DNA of 64,000 bases, taken from an uncultured Acetatifactor sp. Its GTDB lineage: Bacteria > Bacillota > Clostridia > Lachnospirales > Lachnospiraceae. A program made the translations under genes and the position numbers. Position 1 is the first letter of the stretch, and every line of letters begins with the position of its first letter. The stretch is taken from the NCBI GenBank assembly GCA_949840885.1, contig CATKYJ010000014.1:1-64000 (forward strand). The letters run 5' to 3'. This document shows positions 25,169 through 32,893 of the stretch, in pieces. The notes below the pieces were generated by a model. It searched no databases and was not told where the DNA came from. It saw nothing but the letters and a program-made list of their open reading frames with translations.

Positions 25169-26077
25169 TCAGCCCTTGAGGGAACCGACCATGACGCCTT
25201 TGATAAAGTATTTCTGGAAAAACGGATATGTAAAAATAATGGGCAATGTAGTAAAAATAATCATGGAATACTTCAGCTGCGTGGCCGAGAACATCTTCTC
25301 CACCGCATCCGCGATCTCCGTGGAATTCAGCTTGCTCAAATCCACCGACATCTGCACCAGCACCCTTTTCAGATACATCTGCAGGGGCTGCAGATCAACC
25401 GAGGGCAGGTACACCTGCGCATTGAACCAGCTGTTCCACATCCCCACAATACTGTAAATACTCACCACTGCCAGAACGGCTTTGGATATGGGCAGGAAAA
25501 TCTGGAACAGGATACGCAGATGCCCCGCTCCGTCCATTCTGGCCGACTCTCTCAGTTCCTCCGGCAAACCGGAGAAAAAGGTTCTGACCAGAATCAAATT
25601 CCAGATATTGAAAGCCGACGGCAGTATGATAGCCCATCTGGTGGCATAGAGTCCCAACTTGTTGATCAGCAGGAAAGACGGAATCAATCCCCCGCCGAAG
25701 TACATGGGAATCAGCAGGAACGTCACGAAAAACTTCCGTCCTCTCAGCCCGGATACGGTCAGCGGATAAGCCCCCAGTACAGAGGTTATCAATATCAAAA
25801 GCGTACTGGATACCGTGTAAATAATGGTATTGCCATAGGCTCTCCACATCTGTGAATCTTTAAACAAAATTGCATAGGAATCCAGCTGGAATCCTTTCGG
25901 GAAGAGGAATACCGACATGGAGTTCACCGCTTCCGGCGCGCTGACTGACATGATAAATACGTAGTACATGGGATATAAAGTCACCAGGCAGACCATTCCG
26001 CAAAACAGGACGCAGAAGACGTCAAATGCCCGGGAGCCGTTCTTTACATGAGATTTTATTTGTGTATTTTTCGCCAT
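25169..26077 (-). CDS. CUT1 ABC importer permease (LplC-like, locus 2)
   Basis: 302 residues, six membrane helices, EAA loop RESARMDGAGHLRIL...LPISKA around 195-220, and the family C-terminus KYFIKGVMVGSLKG. ATG at 26077 preceded by GGAG. It lies 42 bases before the SBP gene and 97 bases after the partner permease. Confidence 0.93.
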   Translation of the reverse strand: MAKNTQIKSHVKNGSRAFDVFCVLFCGMVCLVTLYPMYYVFIMSVSAPEAVNSMSVFLFPKGFQLDSYAILFKDSQMWRAYGNTIIYTVSSTLLILITSVLGAYPLTVSGLRGRKFFVTFLLIPMYFGGGLIPSFLLINKLGLYATRWAIILPSAFNIWNLILVRTFFSGLPEELRESARMDGAGHLRILFQIFLPISKAVLAVVSIYSIVGMWNSWFNAQVYLPSVDLQPLQMYLKRVLVQMSVDLSKLNSTEIADAVEKMFSATQLKYSMIIFTTLPIIFTYPFFQKYFIKGVMVGSLKG

Positions 26078-26122
26078 TTTTATTCTCCTATTTCAGTCTT
26101 ATTCCAGCTTTATTCCAGTTCC

Positions 26123-26151
26123 GCAGCCGGCCTCATACCGGCCCGGGCTGC
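26123..26151 (-). other. Intergenic GC-rich hairpin between the permease genes
   Basis: GCAGCCGGCC (26123-26132) pairs with GGCC (40-43) plus GGCTGC (46-51), leaving a two-base bulge, in the 97-base gap between permease genes. No T-run follows. It may protect or process the mRNA. Confidence 0.3.
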
Positions 26152-26174
26152 ATGGTGCAGGCTGTTTTGCCGCT

Positions 26175-27140
26175 CTACCAGAGGGAGTAGTCTGCCACCT
26201 TGGCCGAGACCTTATTGGCTATGAAGACCAGCGTGAAATTCAGCACGGAGGTAAACAGCCCCACGGCTGTACCGAAGCTGAACCGGCCTCCCAGCAGGCT
26301 GTCACGATACACATAAGTCCCTATTACATCCGCGGTCTCATAGGTGGCCGGATTATATAACAGCAGAATCAGATCCGTGTTGGTTCCCAGCATTCCGCCT
26401 ATGGCAAAGATAAGCAGCAGCATGATCGTAGGCTTAATCGACGGAATCGTGATATACCACATCTGCTGCGCGCGGTTGGCTCCATCCATCTTCGCCGCCT
26501 CGTACAGATTCATGTCTATGGAAGACATGGCCGACAGATACAGGATGCTGTCCCATCCGAAACTCTTCCACACGTTTGTCACCGTATAGATAACGGGAAA
26601 AGCTTTGGGATCCATGTTAAATGCCTTTACCGACAACCCCATCATCCTGCGCACCGTATTGACCAGTCCGTTGGTATCCAGGAAAGAAAGCACCATGCCG
26701 GCCACGATGACGGTTGATATAAAATAGGGGAGGTAGCTGGCCGTCTGCACAATCTTTTTATAGCGCGAAAGCTTAACCTCATTCAGGATCAGCGCAAATA
26801 TAATGGGTATGCTGAAACCAAACAGCAGATTCAGCCCGTTGAGAACCAGGGTATTGCGTATCAGCCTGGGAAATGTCCTGGAGGAAATAAAGTCCATAAA
26901 ATGCTTCAATCCCACCCATCTGGTACTGCCGTCGAAGGCAATCATGGGCGCTCCGGGAACGTACTCCTGAAAAGCGATCACAATTCCATACATCGGTATG
27001 TAACAGAAAATAAATATCAAAGCAAAAGCCGGCAGCATGATCAGCATCAATTCCCATTGTTCCCGCCAGCTGACTTTTTTTCTGTAACCCTTTTTACGTT
27101 TCATGCCTCTCGTCCTGACTGTTTTCTCTTGGACCCCCAT
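26175..27140 (-). CDS. CUT1 ABC importer permease (LplB-like, locus 2, first operon gene)
   Basis: 321 residues from the ATG at 27140, chosen for the GGAG nine bases upstream; a longer frame to 27248 would overlap the promoter. A very basic N-terminus (RGMKRKKGYRKKVSW) precedes six membrane helices. The EAA loop is YEAAKMDGANRAQQMW...IPSIKP at about 220-245. It is the first gene of a seven-gene operon that ends with the DUF4838 gene at 15921. Confidence 0.92.
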   Translation of the reverse strand: MGVQEKTVRTRGMKRKKGYRKKVSWREQWELMLIMLPAFALIFIFCYIPMYGIVIAFQEYVPGAPMIAFDGSTRWVGLKHFMDFISSRTFPRLIRNTLVLNGLNLLFGFSIPIIFALILNEVKLSRYKKIVQTASYLPYFISTVIVAGMVLSFLDTNGLVNTVRRMMGLSVKAFNMDPKAFPVIYTVTNVWKSFGWDSILYLSAMSSIDMNLYEAAKMDGANRAQQMWYITIPSIKPTIMLLLIFAIGGMLGTNTDLILLLYNPATYETADVIGTYVYRDSLLGGRFSFGTAVGLFTSVLNFTLVFIANKVSAKVADYSLW

Positions 27141-27158
27141 TCCGTCTCGCTCCTCTTC

Positions 27159-27232
27159 TTTTTGTTCAACATTACCATATTTTTTGTTCAAAATCTGGTT
27201 TTTATTATAACAATGCCATCTCAGAAAGTAAA
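27159..27232 (-). promoter_or_regulatory. Promoter of locus 2 operon with tandem direct repeats
   Basis: On the minus strand TTTACT (27227-27232), a 17-base spacer and TATAAT (27204-27209) with an extended TG form a good promoter about 65 bases before the first permease start. Between promoter and gene, the direct repeat TTTTTGTTCAA (plus-strand reading) occurs at 27159-27169 and 27181-27191, 22 bases apart, about two helical turns. This suits a dimeric regulator site; the membrane AraC regulator in the operon is the obvious candidate. Confidence 0.55.
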
Positions 27233-27460
27233 TAAACAATATTTTCATGACGTCACAATAAAATTGTTCTCCTAAAATGCCTTATTTTCTGACATTTTTA
27301 CACAGATCTTCATTTAATTCCACATGCCTGAAAAAATGGTTCCATCGCCTGATTCGTTATGTCTGCCTCTGGGCAGGTTCCTATTTTATAGTTGTGGCTA
27401 TCAGGAAGACTATCCCGTAGTGAATGTATGAGAACATGTCATGTTTTCTGTTAGATTCAT

Positions 27461-27487
27461 TGCAGGAAGCTGCATTTGCTTCCTGCA
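27461..27487. repeat. Hairpin repeat, second copy of the 10.14 kb palindrome
   Basis: TGCAGGAAGC / GCTTCCTGCA (27461-27470 / 27478-27487) with loop TGCATTT. The core CAGGAAGCTGCAYTYGC and its closing arm are shared with 10141-10171. It lies in the 568-base gene-poor stretch 27141-27708, 270 bases beyond the operon promoter. Confidence 0.6.
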
Positions 27488-27500
27488 TATTTTAGAAGCG

Positions 27501-27647
27501 TGCGCCCTAGGGCGCAGTGCGCCATAAGGCGCACAAGAAAGCAAAGTAAAACGCTTGCGAAACGGATAAAGCAGCAGTATCGGCAAAGCGCATAACTGGC
27601 CGGGAAGAGCACCTCGCCCCCATTGGCGGCGCTGCCTCCCCGGCCAG
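27501..27647. repeat. Cluster of palindromes in the gene-poor stretch
   Basis: Three inverted repeats follow one another: TGCGCCCTAGGGCGCA, a 16-base perfect palindrome (27501-27516); GTGCGCC-ATAA-GGCGCAC (27517-27534); and CTGGCCGGG / CCCGGCCAG (27596-27604 / 27639-27647). The first two share the TGCGCC core. There is no ORF. The layout resembles a dispersed intergenic palindromic element rather than a gene or terminator. Confidence 0.55.
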
Positions 27648-27708
27648 CCTGTGATAAATGTCTGTAAATACAGCAGGTATCTTGTAATCGTTACCGGATA
27701 AAACAAGG

Positions 27709-28104
27709 TTATTCTGCGGAAAAAGCGGCCGGAAGACTTGCGAGCTGTACCTTACACTTTTTCTTACAGCATGCGATTCCATATTTTAAAATCGTATTCA
27801 TCTCATTTTCCAGCAGGAATTCCCCATATCCCATTCTCTCAATCTGTTCCAGGGCGTCAAGACACCCTTTCTCAAGATCTCCGTTCTTCGCATACTTTAC
27901 CTCGATGACGATCCCTACGCCCTCTTCCTCCAGCTCCACCAGGATATCGCTATACCCGTCGCCGGACTCCACATTGGATGTCACCACCCAGTCTTCCCTG
28001 TGGCTGTTAAGCTGGCAGTCATGCATCCATTTGCTCCGCATAGCAGCCGTTTTTCGCACTTGAAAGGGCTGCCCCATGCAGTTCAAAACCGTCCCATACA
28101 GCAA
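27709..28104 (-). pseudogene. C-terminal remnant of an AAA-ATPase/PD-(D/E)XK (PDDEXK_9-type) protein
   Basis: 131 residues. From about residue 35 it matches the C-terminal nuclease-like domain of the large AAA-ATPase proteins common in anaerobic Firmicutes: TSNVESGDGYSDILVELEEE, then GIVIEVKYAKNGDLEKGC (the D...ExK core) and ALEQIERMGYGEFL. The ATPase part (about 400 residues) is missing, and the first 30 residues look unrelated. It is therefore a truncated leftover, although the frame itself is open. Those proteins have unclear function and are often multicopy. Confidence 0.75.
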
Positions 28105-28128
28105 CCCTCTCCGAAAACTATTTTACGT

Positions 28129-28260
28129 TTACTTGCTTGTATATCTGTCATATATCTCCTGCTGAATCCGGGTGCACTCCTCCACGCCCAGGGAGTTCAT
28201 CTCCTCTACGAATACAGCCCATGTGGTCTCGTTTACCACCCTGTCCAAGTTCCGTTTTGA
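28129..28260 (-). pseudogene. C-terminal remnant of an extracellular solute-binding protein
   Basis: The last 43 codons of a minus-strand frame ending at 28129 read like the extreme C-terminus of an LplA-type binding protein (FVEEMNSLGVEECTRI, then QQEIYDRY), compare the C-termini of the intact SBPs here. Upstream, the frame becomes unrelated sequence at about 28260. Nothing of the ligand-binding domain remains. Confidence 0.6.
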
Positions 28261-28390
28261 CGGACAGACACCGTTGCCCCACACCCGCCCGCAGCAGCCG
28301 GATACAGAAATATATGCCGAAGCGCAGCGAAAGCCAAGACAACCATGTCTCCTATCAGGAAGAGCAGGCAGCCGCATCCAGGCCCCCCGG

Positions 28391-28561
28391 AACATGCGGA
28401 AATATTCCGATGCCGATATCAGCGCCATCGCCTTGTACCTCTGCTTCCATTCCCAGAGCTATTTCGGCGCAGTCTTTCAGGAGTACACAGGCCTTTCCCC
28501 CGGGAAATACAGAGAGCGGGAGAAAGTCACCGACTTCTCGGCAAAAAATAGCAAAACATGA
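28391..28561 (+). pseudogene. C-terminal remnant of an AraC-family regulator
   Basis: The plus-strand frame ending at 28561 holds the second helix-turn-helix of an AraC regulator (SDADISAIALYLCFHSQSYF, then GAVFQEYTGLSPGKYRE). About 56 codons survive; the cupin domain and first helix-turn-helix are gone. It faces away from the SBP remnant beside it, so an old regulator/importer locus was probably deleted here. Confidence 0.72.
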
Positions 28562-28608
28562 ACGCGTGAATAAGCGGTTGCTGTCCCGCTTTTGCGCAAT
28601 AAAAGCCG

Positions 28609-31428
28609 TCAGTCTGAGATTTCGTACACGCTTCTGGCCCGGTAAGCGCCCGAAACCGACGCGGCATCCTCGCCTACGGTGAAATCCCGGCCGGACAGGA
28701 TGCGGAAAGTCCTGCTGCCCGCTTCCATGTCTACAAAATTGTCATCAAGCCGCAGGATGCCCTCCTCCGTCTCCACACTCACGGACTTGGCAAAATTCGC
28801 AGCTGTCACCGTAACCATATCCCCCTCCACACACACCTTTAACTGCGGGTCCAGAAAAGCATAGTGCTTGGGAGCGCAGAACAGGCTGGTTCCGGAAGAG
28901 ACGCATTCTCCGTCCACATACAGGCCGTATTCCAGATGCACCCTTAAGGGATCTATGTCATTGCAGTCCAAATGCGGCAGCCACACGCCGCCGTACCCAG
29001 GCGCAGTCACCTCGAACTGCCCCTCCCTGACCACGGAGGAGTCCGGCAGGCGCAGGGCCCATTTCACGACGCCGCTTACAGGCTCCCCGGTCTCGTTTGC
29101 CACATGGAGATCGGCGCTGAAGTCTACAGGCCGGGGCAGCGTGTTCACATAGGGCTTCTGATCGATCTCCCCATGCTCCTCGCAGGAGAGCAGCACCGGC
29201 GCGAACATACGCTTCTCCGCATAGTGAAGCGCTTTCCAGTTCCCGTAGTAGTCCAGGCTGGCCCAGCTGGCCACAGGCCAGATATCGTTGAGCTGCCATA
29301 CCACCGTGCCCATGCACGTCCCCCGAAACCGCCTGAAGTGCTCCACGCCGTAGCGGATGGCGTCCGCCTGGAGCAGCTGGGAGCAGTAGAGCAGCTGGTC
29401 AAAATTCTTCGGGTAGAGATAGGTCTGGGACAGGTAATTGGAAATCTTGCCGTTGGCCGAGGTATTTCTCTGGTGCAGCTCCATGACCCGGGAGTAGATA
29501 TTCCTGTCCTGTTCCCGTGTAAAGCGCCGAACGGTCTGAAGCGCCGGGAAAGACTGAAAGCCGAATTCCGACAAAAAGCGGTAATGGTGCTTTCTGTAGG
29601 CCGTAAAGGGCTCGCTGCCATGCCAGACGCCCCAGTAATGCACATCTCCCACGTTCTCCGCGTTGCTGTTCTCAAAATTTCCGCCGGAGCTGGGGGAGGA
29701 GGGCCAGTAGAACGTCTGCGGGTCTTCCTCCTCCACGATTTTGGGGATGATGTATTCGTATAGGCGGATGTAGTCATAGTACTGCTTTTTCGTCCGGGGC
29801 CAGGCAAGGGTCTCGTACTGGGTCTCCATCTCATTGTTGCCGCACCACAGGCCCATGCTGGGATGGGAGCGAAGCCTGCGGATATTCTGGCGGATCTCCG
29901 CGGAGACATTTGCCTCGAAAGCATCGTTCAGCTCATAGGAAGCGCAGGCGAACATAAAGTCGTGCCAGATAACCAGTCCCCTCTCGTCGCAGACATCATA
30001 GAAGAAGTCGTCCGGAAAATATCCGCCTCCCCAGATGCGGATGCAGTTGTGGTGGGCTTCCTGGGCGGAAGCCAGGAGCATGTCCGTGCGCTCTTTTGTC
30101 TGGCGGGTGAGGATATTGTCCTCCGGGATATAGTCCGCGCCCATGGCAAAGATCTGCAGGCCGTTGACTTCAATGGCAAAGTTGCGGCCGGGAAGCTTTC
30201 GGGCTTTTCTGTCCGCCATGACAATCTTCCTGTCGCCATGGTTCATTATGAAGTCGTTTCCGTCGTCTATATCCTCTGTCTGGCCGGTCAGATGGGCGTC
30301 CCACACCTCATCCGGCATAGGGTCAGTATTCACCGTCATGGTGCGCAGGCCGATACGCTTCTGCCAGATGTCCAGGGGCTGCGCTTTCCCGGCTGTATGT
30401 CGGCACGGATTTTCAGCGGCTGTTTCACGGGCATTCTTGCCTGGAATTCCGGCGGATTCTCCGCAGGCATCCTGAGCGGATACCAGGAGAGCTTCCACCC
30501 GGTACAAAGGCTGCTCCCCGTATCCGTTTGGCCACCACAGCTGCGGTTGGGACACCGTAAGCTGTGCCCGGACGTGATTGCTCCTCAATCCGCTGTTTAA
30601 GTCCGTCAGATTCCCTGAGGGCGCGGTGTCGGTGGCAGTGACCGCCTGGCTCTCCGCGGACAGTACGGCACCGTCCGGCCCTGTCACGAATACAATCAGC
30701 TTCAGGGGCTCCTCCCCCGCCTCCGGCATCCACTCAATCTCCGCGTCCGCCGTCAGCTCCACTGCGCAGACACTGTTGCCCCGGGAAGTCTTCTCCACGA
30801 TCACATGTCTCTGGGTCACATAGACCTGGGAGATACGGGCGGTAGTCACTGCCTGAACCGTCGCCTCCCGAAACAGCCCCGCATCCGGAAGCCTGGGCCC
30901 CCAGTCCCATCCGAACATGCAGGCCGCCTTGCGCAGATGGGGGAATCCCGGCATGGCATCCGAAGAGCCGCCCACGGGGCATTTCTCGTTTTCCCGGCTG
31001 ATATAGCGGATGGGGGAATGGAGGACTACTCTCAAATGATATACCGTATCCTCCCCGTCATCCTTTACCTGGGCCGTGATGTCATACTCCCATACGCGGT
31101 TCATGTTGTAGGCCGTCCCCAAAAGCTCGCCGTCCAGCCATACCTCCGCCAGGGTGTCGATCCCGTCAAAGCGCAAAAACAGCCTGTCCGCCTCCCTGTC
31201 CTCTTTGCTTAAGGCGAACGTAGTCTCATAGGCGAAGTCGTTCTCCATGAGCTTTGTGGCCGCCAGCTCATTGTCCCGGTAATAGGGATCCGGCATCAGG
31301 CCTTTCTCCAAAAGCGTCCCGTATACCGTTGACGGGACTTTTGTCTCGACGGGGGTATTGGGTATCCCGTACACATTCTCCCCCAGGACTGTCAATGTCC
31401 AATTGTCTCTTAAATACAGTGCTACCAT
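28609..31428 (-). CDS. GH2 beta-mannosidase
   Basis: 939 residues, ATG at 31428 with AGGAGAG upstream. GH2 layout: N-terminal jelly-roll (LFLRFDGIDTLAEVWLDGEL, MFGWDWGPRLP), immunoglobulin-like domain, TIM barrel with acid/base in WCGNNEME (Glu533) and nucleophile in FLSEFGFQSFP (Glu621), then C-terminal beta domains. GWDWGPR is typical of beta-mannosidases within GH2. No signal peptide, so it cleaves imported beta-mannosides in the cytoplasm. Odd: two insertions, a low-complexity Ala/Gly/Glu stretch near 318-350 and a charged one near 367-412. It lies downstream of the large operon's terminator and probably has its own promoter. Confidence 0.93.
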   Translation of the reverse strand: MVALYLRDNWTLTVLGENVYGIPNTPVETKVPSTVYGTLLEKGLMPDPYYRDNELAATKLMENDFAYETTFALSKEDREADRLFLRFDGIDTLAEVWLDGELLGTAYNMNRVWEYDITAQVKDDGEDTVYHLRVVLHSPIRYISRENEKCPVGGSSDAMPGFPHLRKAACMFGWDWGPRLPDAGLFREATVQAVTTARISQVYVTQRHVIVEKTSRGNSVCAVELTADAEIEWMPEAGEEPLKLIVFVTGPDGAVLSAESQAVTATDTAPSGNLTDLNSGLRSNHVRAQLTVSQPQLWWPNGYGEQPLYRVEALLVSAQDACGESAGIPGKNARETAAENPCRHTAGKAQPLDIWQKRIGLRTMTVNTDPMPDEVWDAHLTGQTEDIDDGNDFIMNHGDRKIVMADRKARKLPGRNFAIEVNGLQIFAMGADYIPEDNILTRQTKERTDMLLASAQEAHHNCIRIWGGGYFPDDFFYDVCDERGLVIWHDFMFACASYELNDAFEANVSAEIRQNIRRLRSHPSMGLWCGNNEMETQYETLAWPRTKKQYYDYIRLYEYIIPKIVEEEDPQTFYWPSSPSSGGNFENSNAENVGDVHYWGVWHGSEPFTAYRKHHYRFLSEFGFQSFPALQTVRRFTREQDRNIYSRVMELHQRNTSANGKISNYLSQTYLYPKNFDQLLYCSQLLQADAIRYGVEHFRRFRGTCMGTVVWQLNDIWPVASWASLDYYGNWKALHYAEKRMFAPVLLSCEEHGEIDQKPYVNTLPRPVDFSADLHVANETGEPVSGVVKWALRLPDSSVVREGQFEVTAPGYGGVWLPHLDCNDIDPLRVHLEYGLYVDGECVSSGTSLFCAPKHYAFLDPQLKVCVEGDMVTVTAANFAKSVSVETEEGILRLDDNFVDMEAGSRTFRILSGRDFTVGEDAASVSGAYRARSVYEISD

Positions 31429-31572
31429 TCTCTCTCTCCTTTTGCAATGGTTTATTCTGAAATGAAGTCAAGACAGCCATTTCGCAAACGCTACATTGTT
31501 TTCCTGTTCCTCAAAACTTCATGGGCTTCCCTCCTCGCCTGCAATCCGCAGGATAACCTGTCCCCTGTCACG

Positions 31573-31617
31573 AAAAAAGGAATCCCCCAAAGTACCGGGA
31601 ATACTTTTGGGAATTCC
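31573..31617 (-). terminator. Intrinsic terminator at the end of the 14-gene operon
   Basis: GGAATCCCCCAAAGTA (31579-31594) and TACTTTTGGGAATTCC (31602-31617) pair at 14 of 16 positions around the loop CCGGGAA. On the minus strand the stem is followed directly by TTTTTT (31573-31578). This is a standard terminator for transcription coming from the permease genes at 31.9 kb. It separates them from the beta-mannosidase gene. Confidence 0.82.
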
Positions 31618-31631
31618 TCCGAAATTTCCAC

Positions 31632-31890
31632 TCACTCCTGTGCCGGCGCATGGGATCCGCTCTGGTCGTCAAAGGAGGATCCTTTCACCTTTTTTGATAA
31701 ACCGGGCCGGCACGCCCCCCAGACCTCCCCGGAGGGAATATCGTGGATCACTACCGCTCCCGCCGCGACGATGGCATTGTCCCCCACCGTAACATCACCT
31801 ATGATAATGGCGCCGGTTCAGACCCACAGCCGATGGAAAGGGAATTGTATAGGCGCAGCCGCCTGTGTGACTGCATTCAGCATAACATGG
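31632..31890 (-). pseudogene. Remnant of a hexapeptide-repeat O-acetyltransferase
   Basis: The minus-strand frame ending at 31632 reads GAIIIGDVTVGDNAIVAAGA, then VVIHDIPSGEVWGACRPG, the left-handed beta-helix C-terminus of maltose/serine acetyltransferase-like enzymes. Just before it, HRLWV-stop-TG implies a GGA-to-TGA change in the usual RLWVGTGA. About 23 further codons (to near 31890) are poorly recognisable, and the N-terminal two thirds are absent. It lies between the operon and its terminator and may once have been the operon's last gene. Confidence 0.72.
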
Positions 31891-31926
31891 TAAAAAATGC
31901 GTGTCAAGCCGGGAGGACGGCATCTC

Positions 31927-32847
31927 TCACCCTACGATTCCGCTTCTCTCCACGCCCTCCATGAAATACCTCTGCAGCACCACATAGATGAGCAAAATAG
32001 GCAGAATTCCCAGAACCACCCCCGCGTCCACATACAGCGACACCTCCGCCGGATCCATCACCTTGTCCACATAGGATATGGTGGCCTGCAGGGAGGAAAG
32101 TTTGATGCTCATGGCATTGTCCCCGCCATACACGAAAAGTCTTGCGAAGAACACATCGTTGTACTGCCACACCAGAGAGAACACCGCCACTGTGAGAATG
32201 GAGGGCACCGCGTTGGGCACCATGATCCGGAAATAGGTGTACCAGGCTCCGGCTCCGTCAATGTAGGCAGCCTCCTCAAACTCTTTTGGCAGCCCCCGGA
32301 AGAACTGGTTGAAGATATAGATATACAGTCCCGACCGCAGACCGCAGCCAAAAAAGGTCATGATGTACATGGGAATGTGGGTGGACAGCAGATTCATCCC
32401 CCCAAAGTCTATGAAAGTCTGGTACAGAGGCAGCATCACCGCGTAGGAGGGCAGCACAATGGTCACGATCACCATCCCGAACAGGATCTTCTTAAAGGGG
32501 AACGAAAACCTGGCGAATCCATAGCCTGTCATGGAGCAGATAAACAACTGGATCAGCATTAACAGCAGGTCATAGACCAGGGTCTTCACCAGCACCTTTC
32601 CATAATTCAAGGTTCCCATTACATGAGTGTACCTCTCCAGGGTGCCGCTTTTGGGGAACAGGTATACCAGCGGATTGTACAAATCGTCCGTGGAGAAAAA
32701 GGAACGGCTCACAATGGTCACCAGCGGCCCTAATATAGTATAGGTGATCCCTGCAAAGACTGCCAGTCTGAACAGGACAAAGAGCCATTTTTTCGAAGCT
32801 TTCACCAGGCGCAGCTTTCTTCCCTCTGCATTTGCATGTTTTCTCAT
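31927..32847 (-). CDS. Carbohydrate ABC importer permease (pair A, inner partner)
   Basis: 306 residues from ATG 32847 (GAGG seven bases upstream); an alternative ATG at 32889 has a weaker site. Six membrane helices. The EAA loop is EEAAYIDGAGAWYTYF...VPNAVPS at about 205-230. C-terminus YFMEGVERSGIVG. Last intact gene of the 14-gene operon. Its partner is the permease at 32894-33805. Confidence 0.9.
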   Translation of the reverse strand: MRKHANAEGRKLRLVKASKKWLFVLFRLAVFAGITYTILGPLVTIVSRSFFSTDDLYNPLVYLFPKSGTLERYTHVMGTLNYGKVLVKTLVYDLLLMLIQLFICSMTGYGFARFSFPFKKILFGMVIVTIVLPSYAVMLPLYQTFIDFGGMNLLSTHIPMYIMTFFGCGLRSGLYIYIFNQFFRGLPKEFEEAAYIDGAGAWYTYFRIMVPNAVPSILTVAVFSLVWQYNDVFFARLFVYGGDNAMSIKLSSLQATISYVDKVMDPAEVSLYVDAGVVLGILPILLIYVVLQRYFMEGVERSGIVG

Positions 32848-32893
32848 CCTTACACCTCTCTGTGCGCTACTGTGCGCATTCCAATCCATATCC

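Noticed and set aside
27501..27534. Palindromes as a tRNA, attC site or terminator
   Set aside because: No cloverleaf, no acceptor end, no integron core sites and no T-run; better described as repeat elements.
31484..31499. Catabolite-responsive (cre) site upstream of the beta-mannosidase (TTTCGCAAACGCTACA)
   Set aside because: Several conserved cre positions do not match, including the final CA pair; too weak to call.
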